Virus record (IMG/VR): IMGVR_UViG_3300046542_000248
Location: 1-64,000 of that record
Source: a virus
DNA: 64,000 nt
Strand: one strand, 5' to 3'
Positions 51,276 to 61,700 of this stretch are shown in pieces. Numbering within the stretch: the stretch's first letter is position 1; every line of letters begins with the position of its first letter. A model generated the notes under the pieces. That model saw only the letters and a list, made by a program, of their open reading frames with translations, was not told where the DNA came from and made no database searches. The position numbers were made by a program, and so were the translations under genes.

Positions 51276-54200
51276 ATGCCTACAATTGGTAGACTTAAAT
51301 TTGGTGATTTAATGGTTGCTGGGAAAATAAATGAAAGAACACAAGCTATTACTAATGGATTAATAGCACATTACCCATTCGATAATACTGCTATTGGTGA
51401 GGATTGGAATAAGAAAAGAAATTTGGTAGATTACAGTCAATGGAAGTTAGGAACTTCCGGTTCTCAAGGAAGTTTCAATCAAAATGGTACTACTAGTGAG
51501 AATCAGATTGTCAGATATCCAAATCCATGGGGTATAGATGATACGATATGGGGATGTTTAAATAATGATGTAACTAGTGATGCAGATGGTGGATGGAATT
51601 ATAATTCTGCACCTGTAGATAATACAAAAACTTATAGATTTTCTGTTTGGGTTAGACGTGAAGATGTTGGTGATGGGTACACATACTTTGGCCCTCAAAC
51701 AAGTACTGTGTCGCCATTAGGTTCGACCACTGCTGATAGTAATCCATATTTTACAAGTAAAAATGCTTCAAATCTTCCACAATCTGTAAATCAATGGTTA
51801 TTGTGGGTTGCACATGTTAGACCGTATGATTATGCAGGAGTAACTGCTCATAATGATTCTGGTATATATGATATTACCGGTAAAAAGGTAATGAATACTA
51901 TGATTGATTGGAAATGGCTAAATACAACTACCAGTAGTGGTCATAGAGCATATCTATACTATTCAACAGTTACTACAGAAAAACAATACATGTATCACCC
52001 AAGAATGGAAATGCTCGATGGCTATGAAAATACAGTACAAGAATTAATAATGGGTATTGAAGATAAAATCGACCCAGCTATTAATACTAACACCACTCTT
52101 AGAACTACTGGTTTATCTGTAGATTCTGCTACTGTTAATCTAGCAGATGGTGTATCATATGGAGCCTATGCTAGTGCTACACAGATTGGTGATTATTATG
52201 CATTACCAAACCCTGAAGATAAAACTTCTCAAAAATATGTAGTAAATGGAGTCGGATCTGTTGCAAGAGGTAGAAAAAATTTACCAGCAGTTACTGGAAA
52301 AACATATATCATGTCAATAGTAATGAAAATTACTGGAGCTGGTAGTATGTATGTAAGTCCATCTAAACCAAATCCTGAAGCATCGAATACGATAAATGTA
52401 ACAACTGTTCGATTAGCAACTATAGATCTTGGTGGTGGATGGTTTAAAATTATTGAATTATATACGATTGTATCTAACACCGTGGCATCTTGCATCTTCT
52501 GCTTTGGTATCTCTGGCGGAGCTGTAAATGATGAATTTTACGTGTATGATCTTCAATGGGAAGATAAAGCTTATCCTACAAGCTACGTTGCCGGAACTCG
52601 TGCCAGTAATAGTGTTTTCTCAATACCGAAATCAATGGTTCCTTCTACTGGTACATTCGTATTTGAATTTATGCCTAGAGCTTTTAGTGCTAATATGCCA
52701 ATTTTTTCTACTGGTGTAGATGGCTCTTCTGGCGGATTTGATTTGTTAATGCCAACTGCCGCAGGTTCAGGCGACACACTGTTTAGATGCTACAATGCTT
52801 CAAATTATTTTCAAGCATCAGGATCATCATCATGGTTCCCTACCTTATTTGCATGGTATGAAGTTGCTATTGCTTATACAAATAACGGAAGTGTCACGAT
52901 GTATATAAATGGAGATCCAGTTATAACTGTACCAAGTATAGGTGACTGGTTTGCAGCATTTACAGCATCTGGAACTGGTTTATATTTAGGAAGTGGCATA
53001 AGATCAGCAACCTCAATGGAATTTAGAAATGTATCTCTATATAACAGAGTCTTAACTGCTGCTGAGGTTTTAGAGAATTATTCTCCTACAAAATTTAAAT
53101 TATCTATTGATGGTAATATAAATATGCCAGTTGTAGAAAAACCTATTGGGATTCCTTCTGATGCATATTATTGGCCTCTTGGTGAAACTACACTTGATAC
53201 CACTTTCAAGTTTGATGCGATTGTTAAGGATGCTCTTACTTATAGGGACGGATATGCATGGGTACATTCAACTACTCAAGCAAATTTATTTCCAACTTAT
53301 CAAGATACATCAAATTTTGGGGTTAAAGGTGCTAGTAATTTTAAAACAATACAATTTGATGATTCAAATGTTATTTATAGATATGACTATTTTGGAGAAG
53401 GTACAAACTATAAAGGTCATGATATTGCTGTAACTTCTGGTACTAGTTACTTTTTTAGTATTGATGTTTTTGTATCTTCTGACTTTAATGGTAATACTAC
53501 GATGGTTGCCGGAATAGAAAATATCGTTGCTAATTATTTTAATTATAATATGAACAGAAAAGGAGTATGGCAACGGTTTACTTATACATTTACTGCACCT
53601 TCTTCTGGGATTGCTAGATTATTAATGTACCCTTGTGCTAATAATTCATCTGGTACTAAAGGTTATGTTTTGTATAGAAATCCTATGTTTACAGCTAGTG
53701 CTTATGAAGTTCCATTTTATAAAACAACTCGCATGAAAGGAAATCTTCAATTCAATCTGTATAATACAATAGGTCTTGACTGGAATAGTAACTGGTCAAT
53801 TGTTTATACAAAAATTCCTAAAGGTACAAGTAGTATTGGTAACTTAACAAATTACAATATTGATACTCTTGGTGCAAACTCGAACAGTGTTGGTGGAGGA
53901 TATAAATACTGGGGCAAAACAACTGGTGCTGATACTTTGAATATCACTAATGGTGGTATAATTGCAACTCTTACACCATCAGATTATTTTAACAGACCTC
54001 ATATGATTTCCATAGTAAAGAATGGGACTAATATTACATGGAAATTCTATGGAATCAATGGAACAATTACTTCACATACTCAGTCTATAGGAACAATCGC
54101 ATCTAATTATTTCGTAAATCAGTATGGTTATGACTTAAAGCTTGGTGGATGGGATAATACTAATGATTGTGGATCAATGTTTAAAGATCTATTCGTTGTA

Positions 54201-54311
54201 AAACGAGCAATGCTTGATGCTGATCTTGATCTTATGTGGAAAAGACAAATGAGAGTTAAGAATGGTAGACTCGAAGTTCAGGGCGGCATTTCTGATGGTT
54301 ACGTATTCTAA
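51276..54311 (+). CDS. LamG-domain tail adhesin
   Basis: The product is 1011 aa. After a short N-terminal attachment segment (GRLKFGDLMVAGKINERT, followed by NGLIAHYPFDNT), two jelly-roll domains follow: one at about 40-250 with DTIWGCLNND, YRFSVWVRRE and YMYHPRMEM, and a second at about 330-600 with LamG features (GTFVFEFMPRAFS, VAIAYTNNGSVTMYINGDP, FRNVSLYNRVLTAAEV). The C-terminal half repeats the pattern with another jelly-roll (TSYFFSIDVFVSS) and a LamG-like end (IVKNGTNITWKFYG). It probably binds glycans on the cell wall. AAAGGTG lies upstream of ATG 51276. Confidence 0.83.
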   Translation: MPTIGRLKFGDLMVAGKINERTQAITNGLIAHYPFDNTAIGEDWNKKRNLVDYSQWKLGTSGSQGSFNQNGTTSENQIVRYPNPWGIDDTIWGCLNNDVTSDADGGWNYNSAPVDNTKTYRFSVWVRREDVGDGYTYFGPQTSTVSPLGSTTADSNPYFTSKNASNLPQSVNQWLLWVAHVRPYDYAGVTAHNDSGIYDITGKKVMNTMIDWKWLNTTTSSGHRAYLYYSTVTTEKQYMYHPRMEMLDGYENTVQELIMGIEDKIDPAINTNTTLRTTGLSVDSATVNLADGVSYGAYASATQIGDYYALPNPEDKTSQKYVVNGVGSVARGRKNLPAVTGKTYIMSIVMKITGAGSMYVSPSKPNPEASNTINVTTVRLATIDLGGGWFKIIELYTIVSNTVASCIFCFGISGGAVNDEFYVYDLQWEDKAYPTSYVAGTRASNSVFSIPKSMVPSTGTFVFEFMPRAFSANMPIFSTGVDGSSGGFDLLMPTAAGSGDTLFRCYNASNYFQASGSSSWFPTLFAWYEVAIAYTNNGSVTMYINGDPVITVPSIGDWFAAFTASGTGLYLGSGIRSATSMEFRNVSLYNRVLTAAEVLENYSPTKFKLSIDGNINMPVVEKPIGIPSDAYYWPLGETTLDTTFKFDAIVKDALTYRDGYAWVHSTTQANLFPTYQDTSNFGVKGASNFKTIQFDDSNVIYRYDYFGEGTNYKGHDIAVTSGTSYFFSIDVFVSSDFNGNTTMVAGIENIVANYFNYNMNRKGVWQRFTYTFTAPSSGIARLLMYPCANNSSGTKGYVLYRNPMFTASAYEVPFYKTTRMKGNLQFNLYNTIGLDWNSNWSIVYTKIPKGTSSIGNLTNYNIDTLGANSNSVGGGYKYWGKTTGADTLNITNGGIIATLTPSDYFNRPHMISIVKNGTNITWKFYGINGTITSHTQSIGTIASNYFVNQYGYDLKLGGWDNTNDCGSMFKDLFVVKRAMLDADLDLMWKRQMRVKNGRLEVQGGISDGYVF

Positions 54312-54370
54312 ATTATTACGTATTTAACTATCTATAAATCCCATCCCATAAACGAGGAGTTGTTATTTTC

Positions 54371-54748
54371 ATGAGTCATAATCATCACTTTTTCACGAAT
54401 CAAAGTATTCACACTTTAAACGATTGTATTGATACTGCAATGCGTCAAAATGGTATTGATGTTCTGCAAGATATTAATGCAGTATTGTATGAATTTACAA
54501 ATAACGTGGCTTCGGTTGAAGCTAACCACGACAAAGTTATTGCTCTTACACCGGCAGTTGCCGAAGTGGTTAAATCATTTGCAGATCTACACTTGAAAGT
54601 TAAAGGTGCTGCGGTAATCAAAGCAGTCGGGGTTATTCTTGATACAATTGATAATCCTCTTGCACCACCGCAACCGCAAGAACCGGTAGAAGAAGCTGCC
54701 CAAGAAGAAGTTGTTGAAGCAGCTGCTAGTCCCGAATCACAACAATAA
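54371..54748 (+). CDS. Hypothetical helical protein with an acidic Pro/Gln tail
   Basis: The product is 125 aa. Residues 1-100 look helical, beginning with MSHNHHFFTNQSIHTLNDCI, and the last 30 residues are Pro, Gln, Glu and Ala-rich. Its codons are GC-richer than those of the fibre genes around it, resembling genes 23993 and 27322. AGGAGTTG precedes ATG 54371. It is set between two adhesin genes and may be a chaperone or accessory of fibre assembly; that is a guess. Confidence 0.75.
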   Translation: MSHNHHFFTNQSIHTLNDCIDTAMRQNGIDVLQDINAVLYEFTNNVASVEANHDKVIALTPAVAEVVKSFADLHLKVKGAAVIKAVGVILDTIDNPLAPPQPQEPVEEAAQEEVVEAAASPESQQ

Positions 54749-54754
54749 ACCAAT

Positions 54755-54797
54755 TAATCAGGAAGAGTCTAAAAAGGCTCTTCCTGGTTTTTTGTTT
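54755..54797 (+). terminator. Rho-independent terminator
   Basis: CAGGAAGAG and CTCTTCCTG form a stem, followed by GTTTTTTG. Confidence 0.8.
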
Positions 54798-54866
54798 GTC
54801 AACTTTATATTATGAAACATCAAAATAAGATACTTTATAATGGAAATGTGATAAGGAGGCTTATAT

Positions 54867-57800
54867 ATGGGCGAGTGGCATGGTGGGTCTACATTAGGTG
54901 GATATCCACTTGTAGTTAAAGCTGGTACTGACAATTATTTACCCAGATTTTCTGGGAGACTTTTAGTAAATAGTTCCATCACTGATGATGGGACAACTGC
55001 AACTTTAGGAAATGCTAATATTACTGGGACAGTTTCTTTTTCTGGTCCAGTTACTTTTTCAGGAACAACTTCTTTTAGTAGTGGTCTTACTGCGACTACT
55101 GCCGCAGTTAATACGAATACTACTCAACTCGCTACAACCGCATTCGTTATTGGTCAAGCAGCAACAGCAACTCCTCTTATGGATGGTACAGCTACAATTG
55201 GTGTAGCTACTAGATTTGCTAGAGAAGATCATATTCATCCTACTGATACAAGTAGAGCGCCAACAGCATCTCCTACGTTTACGGGAACTGTAACTATTCC
55301 GACAGCAGCTGCTAATACCAATACAACTCAAGCTGCGTCTACTGCATTCGTTATTGGTCAAGCTTCAAATGCTTTACCAGTAATAAACGGTACTATTACG
55401 GCTGGTGTTTCGAGTAAATTTTCAAGGGACGACCATGTACATCCTGTGGATATAAGTAGAGCGCCTATAACCTCACCGGCTTTTTTAGGAACGCCAACAG
55501 CTCAGATCCAACCACCAGGTACAAATTCAACAGCACTTGCTAATACTCAATTCGTTCAAGCTGCAATTACAACACCTAGTGTTTGGGCTACAAGAACAAG
55601 TGCTGCTGATAATCAATGGATGACAGTTTGTTATGGTAATGGAACATTTGTAGCTGTGGCAAATACAGGTACAGGTAATAGAGTTATGACATCAACTGAT
55701 GGTATTACTTGGACAATAAGAACAACCCCTGCCGATAATGGATGGAGATTTGTTTGTTATGGTAATGGTTTATTTGTAGCTGTAGCAGAAACTACAGGTA
55801 CAGGGAATCGTGTAATGACTTCTCCTGATGGTACTACTTGGACCATAAGAACAAGTGCTGCTGATAATGACTGGAAAGCAGTTTGCTTTGGTAATGGATT
55901 ATTCGTTGCAGTAGCAGCTACAGGTACAGGGAATCGTGTAATGACTTCTCCTGATGGTATCACTTGGACAATAAGAACAAGTGCTGCTGATAATAGCTGG
56001 GTTTCAGTTTGTTATGGTGCTGGATTATTTGTAGCTGTGGCAAATACAGGCACAGGTAATAGAGTAATGACATCTCCTGACGGTATTACTTGGACAATAA
56101 GAACAAGTGCTGCCAATAATACTTGGAGATCAATATGTTATGGTAATGGTATATTTGTAGTAATTTCATTTGATACACCGTCTAATAGAGTTATGACATC
56201 AACGGATGGTATTAACTGGACTTTAAGATCAAGCTATGTTGATAATACATGGATTTCAGTTTGTTATGGTGGTGGATTATTTGTAGCTGTAGGTAACAGT
56301 GGTACAGGTAATAGAGTTATGACATCAACTGATGGTATTACTTGGGCAGCAAAAGCAAGTGCTGCCGATTATGCATGGAACTCGGTTTGTTATGGTAATG
56401 GATTATTTGTAGCTATATCATATGATGGTACAGGTAATAGAGTTATGACAATGACTCGTTCAGTCGATGTTGTTGATCAAATACAGTCTGTTATTTCATC
56501 ATATAAAAGTGATATTAACAATCTTGCAGGAGTATTTGATACTTGGACTGCAAGAACAACTCCTATTGATAATGCATGGCTTGGTATCTGCTATGGTAAT
56601 GGTTTATTTGTAGCTATTGCTAATAGTGGTACAGGAAATCGTGTAATGACTTCTCCTGATGGTATCACTTGGACAATAAGAACAAGTGCTGCCGATAATA
56701 ACTGGGCTAAAGTATGCTATGGTGCTGGATTATTTGTAGCTGTTGCAACCACTGGTACTGGTAACCGTGTAATGACTTCTCCTGATGGTATCACTTGGAC
56801 AATACGAACAAGTGCTGCTGATAATAACTGGGCTGGTATATGCTATGATAATGGATTATTTGTAGCAGTTGCAACTTCTGGTACTGGCAATAGAGTAATG
56901 ACTTCTCCTGATGGTATCACTTGGACAATACGAACAAGCGCTGCTGATAATAACTGGTCTTCAGTATGTTATGGTAATGGATTATATGTGGCAATTGCAG
57001 GATCTGGTACAGGTAACCGTGTTATGACTTCTCCTAATGGTATTACTTGGACAATAAGAACATCCCCCGCTGATAATAACTGGTATACAGTTTGTTTCGG
57101 TAATGGATTATTCGTATCTGTGGCTTGGAGTGGTACAGGTAACCGTGTTATGACTTCTCCTGATGGTATTACTTGGACTTTAAGAGTATCTCCTGCCGAT
57201 ATTTGGTGGATGGCACTTTGTTATGGTAATGGAGTATTTATATCTTTGGCACAAACTGGTACTGGTAACCGTGTTATGACTTCACCAGATGGTATTAACT
57301 GGACGCAACGATTAACACCTGTTGATAACCAGTGGACTGCAATATGTTATGGTAACGGATTATTTGTAGGTGTATCACTTGATGGTGCAGGTAATAGAGT
57401 TATGACTAGTGCTGGGCCTATTACAGTTGCAACTAGATTAAGTAATCTAGATACAATTGATGTTACTAGTAAAAAGAATTTAGATTCTGTAACTCAACAT
57501 ACGTGGGTAAATAGAACAAGTGCTGCTGATAACCAATGGGTTTCAGTTTGTTATGCTATTGGTTTATTTGTAGCTGTGGCTCAATCGGGTACAGGTAACC
57601 GTGTTATGACTTCTCCTGATGGTATTAACTGGACAATAAGAACAAGCGCCGCTGATAATAACTGGCAAGCAGTTTGTTATGGTGCTGGATTATTTGTAGC
57701 TGTTGCATCTACTGGTACTGGTAATAGAGTTATGACTTCTCCTGATGGTATCACTTGGACAATACGAACAAGTGCTGCTGATAATAGCTGGACTGCTGTT

Positions 57801-58658
57801 TGCTATGCTATTGGTTTATTTGTAGCTGTAGGGTTGAGTGGTACTGGTAACAGGGTTATGACTTCTCCTGATGGTATTACTTGGACTATTAGAACAAGTT
57901 CTGTTGATAATGCCTGGAGATCAGTTGTCTATGGTAATGGTTTATTTGTAGCGATATCTAATAGTGGTTTCCCTTCTATGGTTATGACTTCTCCTGATGG
58001 TATTACTTGGACTACAAGATCTGCTTCTGCTAATAATAACTGGCTCGCAGTTTGTTTTTCTAATGGTTTATTTGTAGCCGTAGGCGCTGCAGGTACTGGT
58101 AATAGAGTTATGACTTCTCCTGATGGTATCACTTGGACTACTAGAACAAGTGCTGCTGATAATAGCTGGACTACAATTTGTTATGCTAATGGTTTATTTG
58201 TAGCTATTGCATCGGATGGTCCAGGTAATAGAGTTATGACTTCTCCAGATGGTATCACTTGGACTATTAGATCAAGTGTCGCCGATAACGGCTGGGATTC
58301 AGTTTGTTATGGTAATGGATTATTTGTAGCTGTCGCACAATCGGGTACAGGTAACCGTGTTATGACAATGTATCGTTCAGATGAAGCAACTGATCAGATC
58401 TTACAAACTGTAACTAAACTTGCAACTAATTACAATACGGTTAGAAGTAGTAAAGATTCTAATGGAATATTTACTACTATTACAGTAAAAAGACCTGATA
58501 ACACCGTGTATCAAACATCTGTACTTTCTGGTGGAACAAGTCCAACTTATACTACTAGAACCATTACAACGTATGATACAAATGGTACTACAGTTTTAAG
58601 TACTAAATCATATGCATTAACTTACGACTCTGATGGAGATCTGGTAAGTGAGCTTTAA
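54867..58658 (+). CDS. Tail adhesin with three seven-repeat propellers
   Basis: The product is 1263 aa. Residues 1-240 hold an attachment region (MGEWHGGSTLGGYP, with GNANITGTVSFSGPVTFSGT) and two HxH fibre repeats (REDHIHPTDTS; RDDHVHPVDIS). Then come three blocks of seven blade repeats, at about 240-530, 560-848 and 880-1168, separated by helical linkers (DQIQSVISSYKSDINN; RLSNLDTIDVTSKKNLDS; TDQILQTVTKLATNYNTV). The last 90 residues are a beta-rich end. AAGGAGG precedes ATG 54867. It is likely a receptor-binding protein or a fibre distal part. Confidence 0.87.
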   Translation: MGEWHGGSTLGGYPLVVKAGTDNYLPRFSGRLLVNSSITDDGTTATLGNANITGTVSFSGPVTFSGTTSFSSGLTATTAAVNTNTTQLATTAFVIGQAATATPLMDGTATIGVATRFAREDHIHPTDTSRAPTASPTFTGTVTIPTAAANTNTTQAASTAFVIGQASNALPVINGTITAGVSSKFSRDDHVHPVDISRAPITSPAFLGTPTAQIQPPGTNSTALANTQFVQAAITTPSVWATRTSAADNQWMTVCYGNGTFVAVANTGTGNRVMTSTDGITWTIRTTPADNGWRFVCYGNGLFVAVAETTGTGNRVMTSPDGTTWTIRTSAADNDWKAVCFGNGLFVAVAATGTGNRVMTSPDGITWTIRTSAADNSWVSVCYGAGLFVAVANTGTGNRVMTSPDGITWTIRTSAANNTWRSICYGNGIFVVISFDTPSNRVMTSTDGINWTLRSSYVDNTWISVCYGGGLFVAVGNSGTGNRVMTSTDGITWAAKASAADYAWNSVCYGNGLFVAISYDGTGNRVMTMTRSVDVVDQIQSVISSYKSDINNLAGVFDTWTARTTPIDNAWLGICYGNGLFVAIANSGTGNRVMTSPDGITWTIRTSAADNNWAKVCYGAGLFVAVATTGTGNRVMTSPDGITWTIRTSAADNNWAGICYDNGLFVAVATSGTGNRVMTSPDGITWTIRTSAADNNWSSVCYGNGLYVAIAGSGTGNRVMTSPNGITWTIRTSPADNNWYTVCFGNGLFVSVAWSGTGNRVMTSPDGITWTLRVSPADIWWMALCYGNGVFISLAQTGTGNRVMTSPDGINWTQRLTPVDNQWTAICYGNGLFVGVSLDGAGNRVMTSAGPITVATRLSNLDTIDVTSKKNLDSVTQHTWVNRTSAADNQWVSVCYAIGLFVAVAQSGTGNRVMTSPDGINWTIRTSAADNNWQAVCYGAGLFVAVASTGTGNRVMTSPDGITWTIRTSAADNSWTAVCYAIGLFVAVGLSGTGNRVMTSPDGITWTIRTSSVDNAWRSVVYGNGLFVAISNSGFPSMVMTSPDGITWTTRSASANNNWLAVCFSNGLFVAVGAAGTGNRVMTSPDGITWTTRTSAADNSWTTICYANGLFVAIASDGPGNRVMTSPDGITWTIRSSVADNGWDSVCYGNGLFVAVAQSGTGNRVMTMYRSDEATDQILQTVTKLATNYNTVRSSKDSNGIFTTITVKRPDNTVYQTSVLSGGTSPTYTTRTITTYDTNGTTVLSTKSYALTYDSDGDLVSEL
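55584..58370 (+). repeat. Three blocks of seven propeller-blade repeats
   Basis: Blocks run at about 55584-56453, 56543-57410 and 57503-58370. Each has exactly seven copies counted by the W-x-x-R/x-x-x-x-DNxW start. Copies are nearly identical in DNA around MTSPDGIT and the CYGNGLFVAVA strand, and variable beside the second Trp. Confidence 0.82.
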
Positions 58659-58685
58659 GAATTTTATCATAGCTATTAAACAGTA

Positions 58686-58727
58686 AAACATAAAGATAGG
58701 GAGGACAATTTCTCCCTATCTTTATTA
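58686..58727 (+). terminator. Rho-independent terminator
   Basis: AAAGATAGGGAG and CTCCCTATCTTT form a long stem, followed by ATTAGTTAT. Confidence 0.75.
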
Positions 58728-58777
58728 GTTATATTTAAACTATATAAAATTTATAATATTAAAAAGGAGGTTTCCTT

Positions 58778-61700
58778 ATGTTAGATATATTTCAACATGG
58801 TGTAGGTCAAACAAAAAAAACATTAGCCCCAGCTAGTAAATGGGATATAAGAACGGGTGCTGTAGATAATTTCTGGAAAGGTATTTGTTATGGTAATGGT
58901 TTATTTGTGGCTGTAGCTTATGCTGGTACAAATAGAATAATGACTTCTCCTGATGGTATTACTTGGACATCACGGACAAGTACTTATGAAAATGCATGGA
59001 ATTCAATCTGTTATGGTAATGGTTTATTTGTAGCTGTAGCTTATGCTGGTCAAGTTGGAACGCTTATATTGACTTCTCCTGATGGTATTACTTGGACACA
59101 TAGAACAAACCCTAATGCTAATCAATGGTGGGCAGTCTGTTATGGTAATGGAGTATTTGTAGCTGTCGCACAAACTGGTACTGGTAATAGAGCAATGACC
59201 TCTCCTGATGGGGTTAACTGGACAGCAAGAACAACTCCCGCTGATAATCAATGGCGTGGACTTACTTATGGTAATGGTTTATTTGTAGCAGTTTCAAATG
59301 ATGGTACAGGTAATAGAGTCATGACTTCCCCTGATGGTATTACCTGGACTATTAGAACAAGTTCCTCCGATGATGGGTGGATTTCAGTCTGTTATGGTAA
59401 TGCATTATTTGTGGCCGTTTCAAATTCAAGCAAAAAAGTAATGACTTCCCCTGATGGTATTAACTGGACAACAAGAACTGGAGGCATTACCAATGGAGCT
59501 ATATTAGTCACATATGATAACGGTATATTTGTAGCGGTATCATATGATGCAGCAGGTAGCAATGTAATGACTTCTCCTGATGGTGTTACCTGGATTACAA
59601 GAACTACATCTACTACCAATACTTGGCAAGCAGTTTGTTATGGTAATGGATTATTTGTAGCTGTAGCGTCTACTGGCACAGGTAATAGAGTAATGACAAG
59701 CGGTAGCATAAATATTCCCACACTTAGTAAAAATGTTGGAACTACGTGGCAAGTACAATCAAGCGCTGCTGATAATACATGGAGATCTGTATGTTATGGT
59801 AATGGATTATTTGTAGCAGTATCTGATTCGGGTACTGCCGGATATCGTATAATGACATCTCCTGATGGTATTAACTGGACTTTAAGAGCTACTCCTGGCG
59901 ATTATGCATACTATTCAGTATGCTATGGTAATGGTATATTTGTGGCACTTGCAGTTTCTGGTGGTGTATATATGACATCATTCGATGGTATTAACTGGAC
60001 ATTAAGAACACCTCCTATTGCTCTTGCATGGAGGTGGGCTTGTTATGGTAATGGATTATTTGTAGCAGTTGCACAAGGTGGTACAAATAACCAAGTTATG
60101 ACCTCCCCAGATGGGATTACCTGGACTGTAAGAACAACTCCTGGCGCTAATCAATGGAATTCAGTTGTTTATGGCAATGGACTATTTGTAGCTGTTGCAT
60201 CGCTTGGTACGAATAATAGGGTTATGACTTCTCCTGATGGTATTACTTGGACATTAAGAACTACAGGTATTAGTGGTAGCGGTACTACTACAATAGTAAA
60301 TTCAGGTGGAGTGTTTGTACAAGTTTCATTAGCCTATGCACCTGACACATTAAACTTAACATCTGGAGCACACACTATTTCATACACATCAGCAACTCCT
60401 GACAGATATGTTATAGATGGTGTAACGAAATTATTCTCCTCTGAGGGTGGATATGTAAATTCTACAGGATTCAAACTCTGGTTAACACCTTGGGGATTAA
60501 GTGCGGGAGCATCAGTAAACTGGTCTAGCACTGCGGATAATGGATGGTTTTCAGTCTGTTACGGTGCTGGTTTATTTGTAGCTACTGCAATGACAGGTAC
60601 AGGAAATCGTATAATGACATCTCCTGATGGTATCACATGGACATCACAAATAAGTCCTGCTGATAATGATTGGTATTGTGTTTGTTATGCTAATGGATTA
60701 TTTGTATCTGTGGGTGCTACTGGTACTGGAGATAGAATTATGACCTCTAAAGATGGTATTACTTGGGTTACACGAGCAAGTATTGATAATACTTGGAGAG
60801 GTGTTTGTTTTGGTAATGGTATATTTGTAGCTGTTGGTATTGATGGGGTAGGTAATAGGGCAATGAATTCTGGCACCGTAATTGATAATACTCTTTCTGC
60901 TGAATTTGCTATAAGAAAACCTGAACTCGGATCTACATGGCAAATAAGGTCAACCCCTGTTGATAATCAATGGCTTTCAGTTTGTTATGGTGGTGGTATA
61001 TTTGTAGCTGTAGCAATTTCTGGTACTGGGAATCGTATCATGGCTTCTGCAGATGGAGTTAACTGGACAACACAAACAAGCCCTTCTGATAATATGTGGT
61101 ATTCAATCTGCTACGGTAACGGAATGTTTGTAGCTGTGGCTGCTGGTGGGTATATAATGTATTCTTCAGATGGAGTTGTCTGGGCTTCAAAACAAGTTCC
61201 ATGGAATCATGCATGGTATAGTATTTGTTATGGTAATGGGACATTTGTAGCTGTATCAGCTAATAGTGTAGGTGGTAACACCGCAGCAATGACTTCTAAA
61301 GATGCTATTAACTGGACTTTAAGATCAACCCCTGCCGATAATCAATGGTACGGTCTTGCGTATGGTAATGGATTATTTGTAGCCGTAGCAATCTCTGGTA
61401 CAGGTAATAGAGTTATGACTTCTCCTGATGGTATTACATGGACAATAAGAACAACACCCATGGATAATGCTTGGATTGCAGTTTGTTATGGTGCTGGTTT
61501 ATTTGTAGCTGTAGGTTTTGATGGCACTATAAATAACTGTGTAATGACTTCTCCTGATGGTATTACTTGGACAATAAGAACTGCCGCATCTAATAATAAA
61601 TGGGTTAGTATAGCATACGGTAGTGGATTATTTGTAGCTATTTCCTTTGATGCTACCGGTAATAAAGTTATGGTATCTTCAAATGGTATTAATTGGTCAT

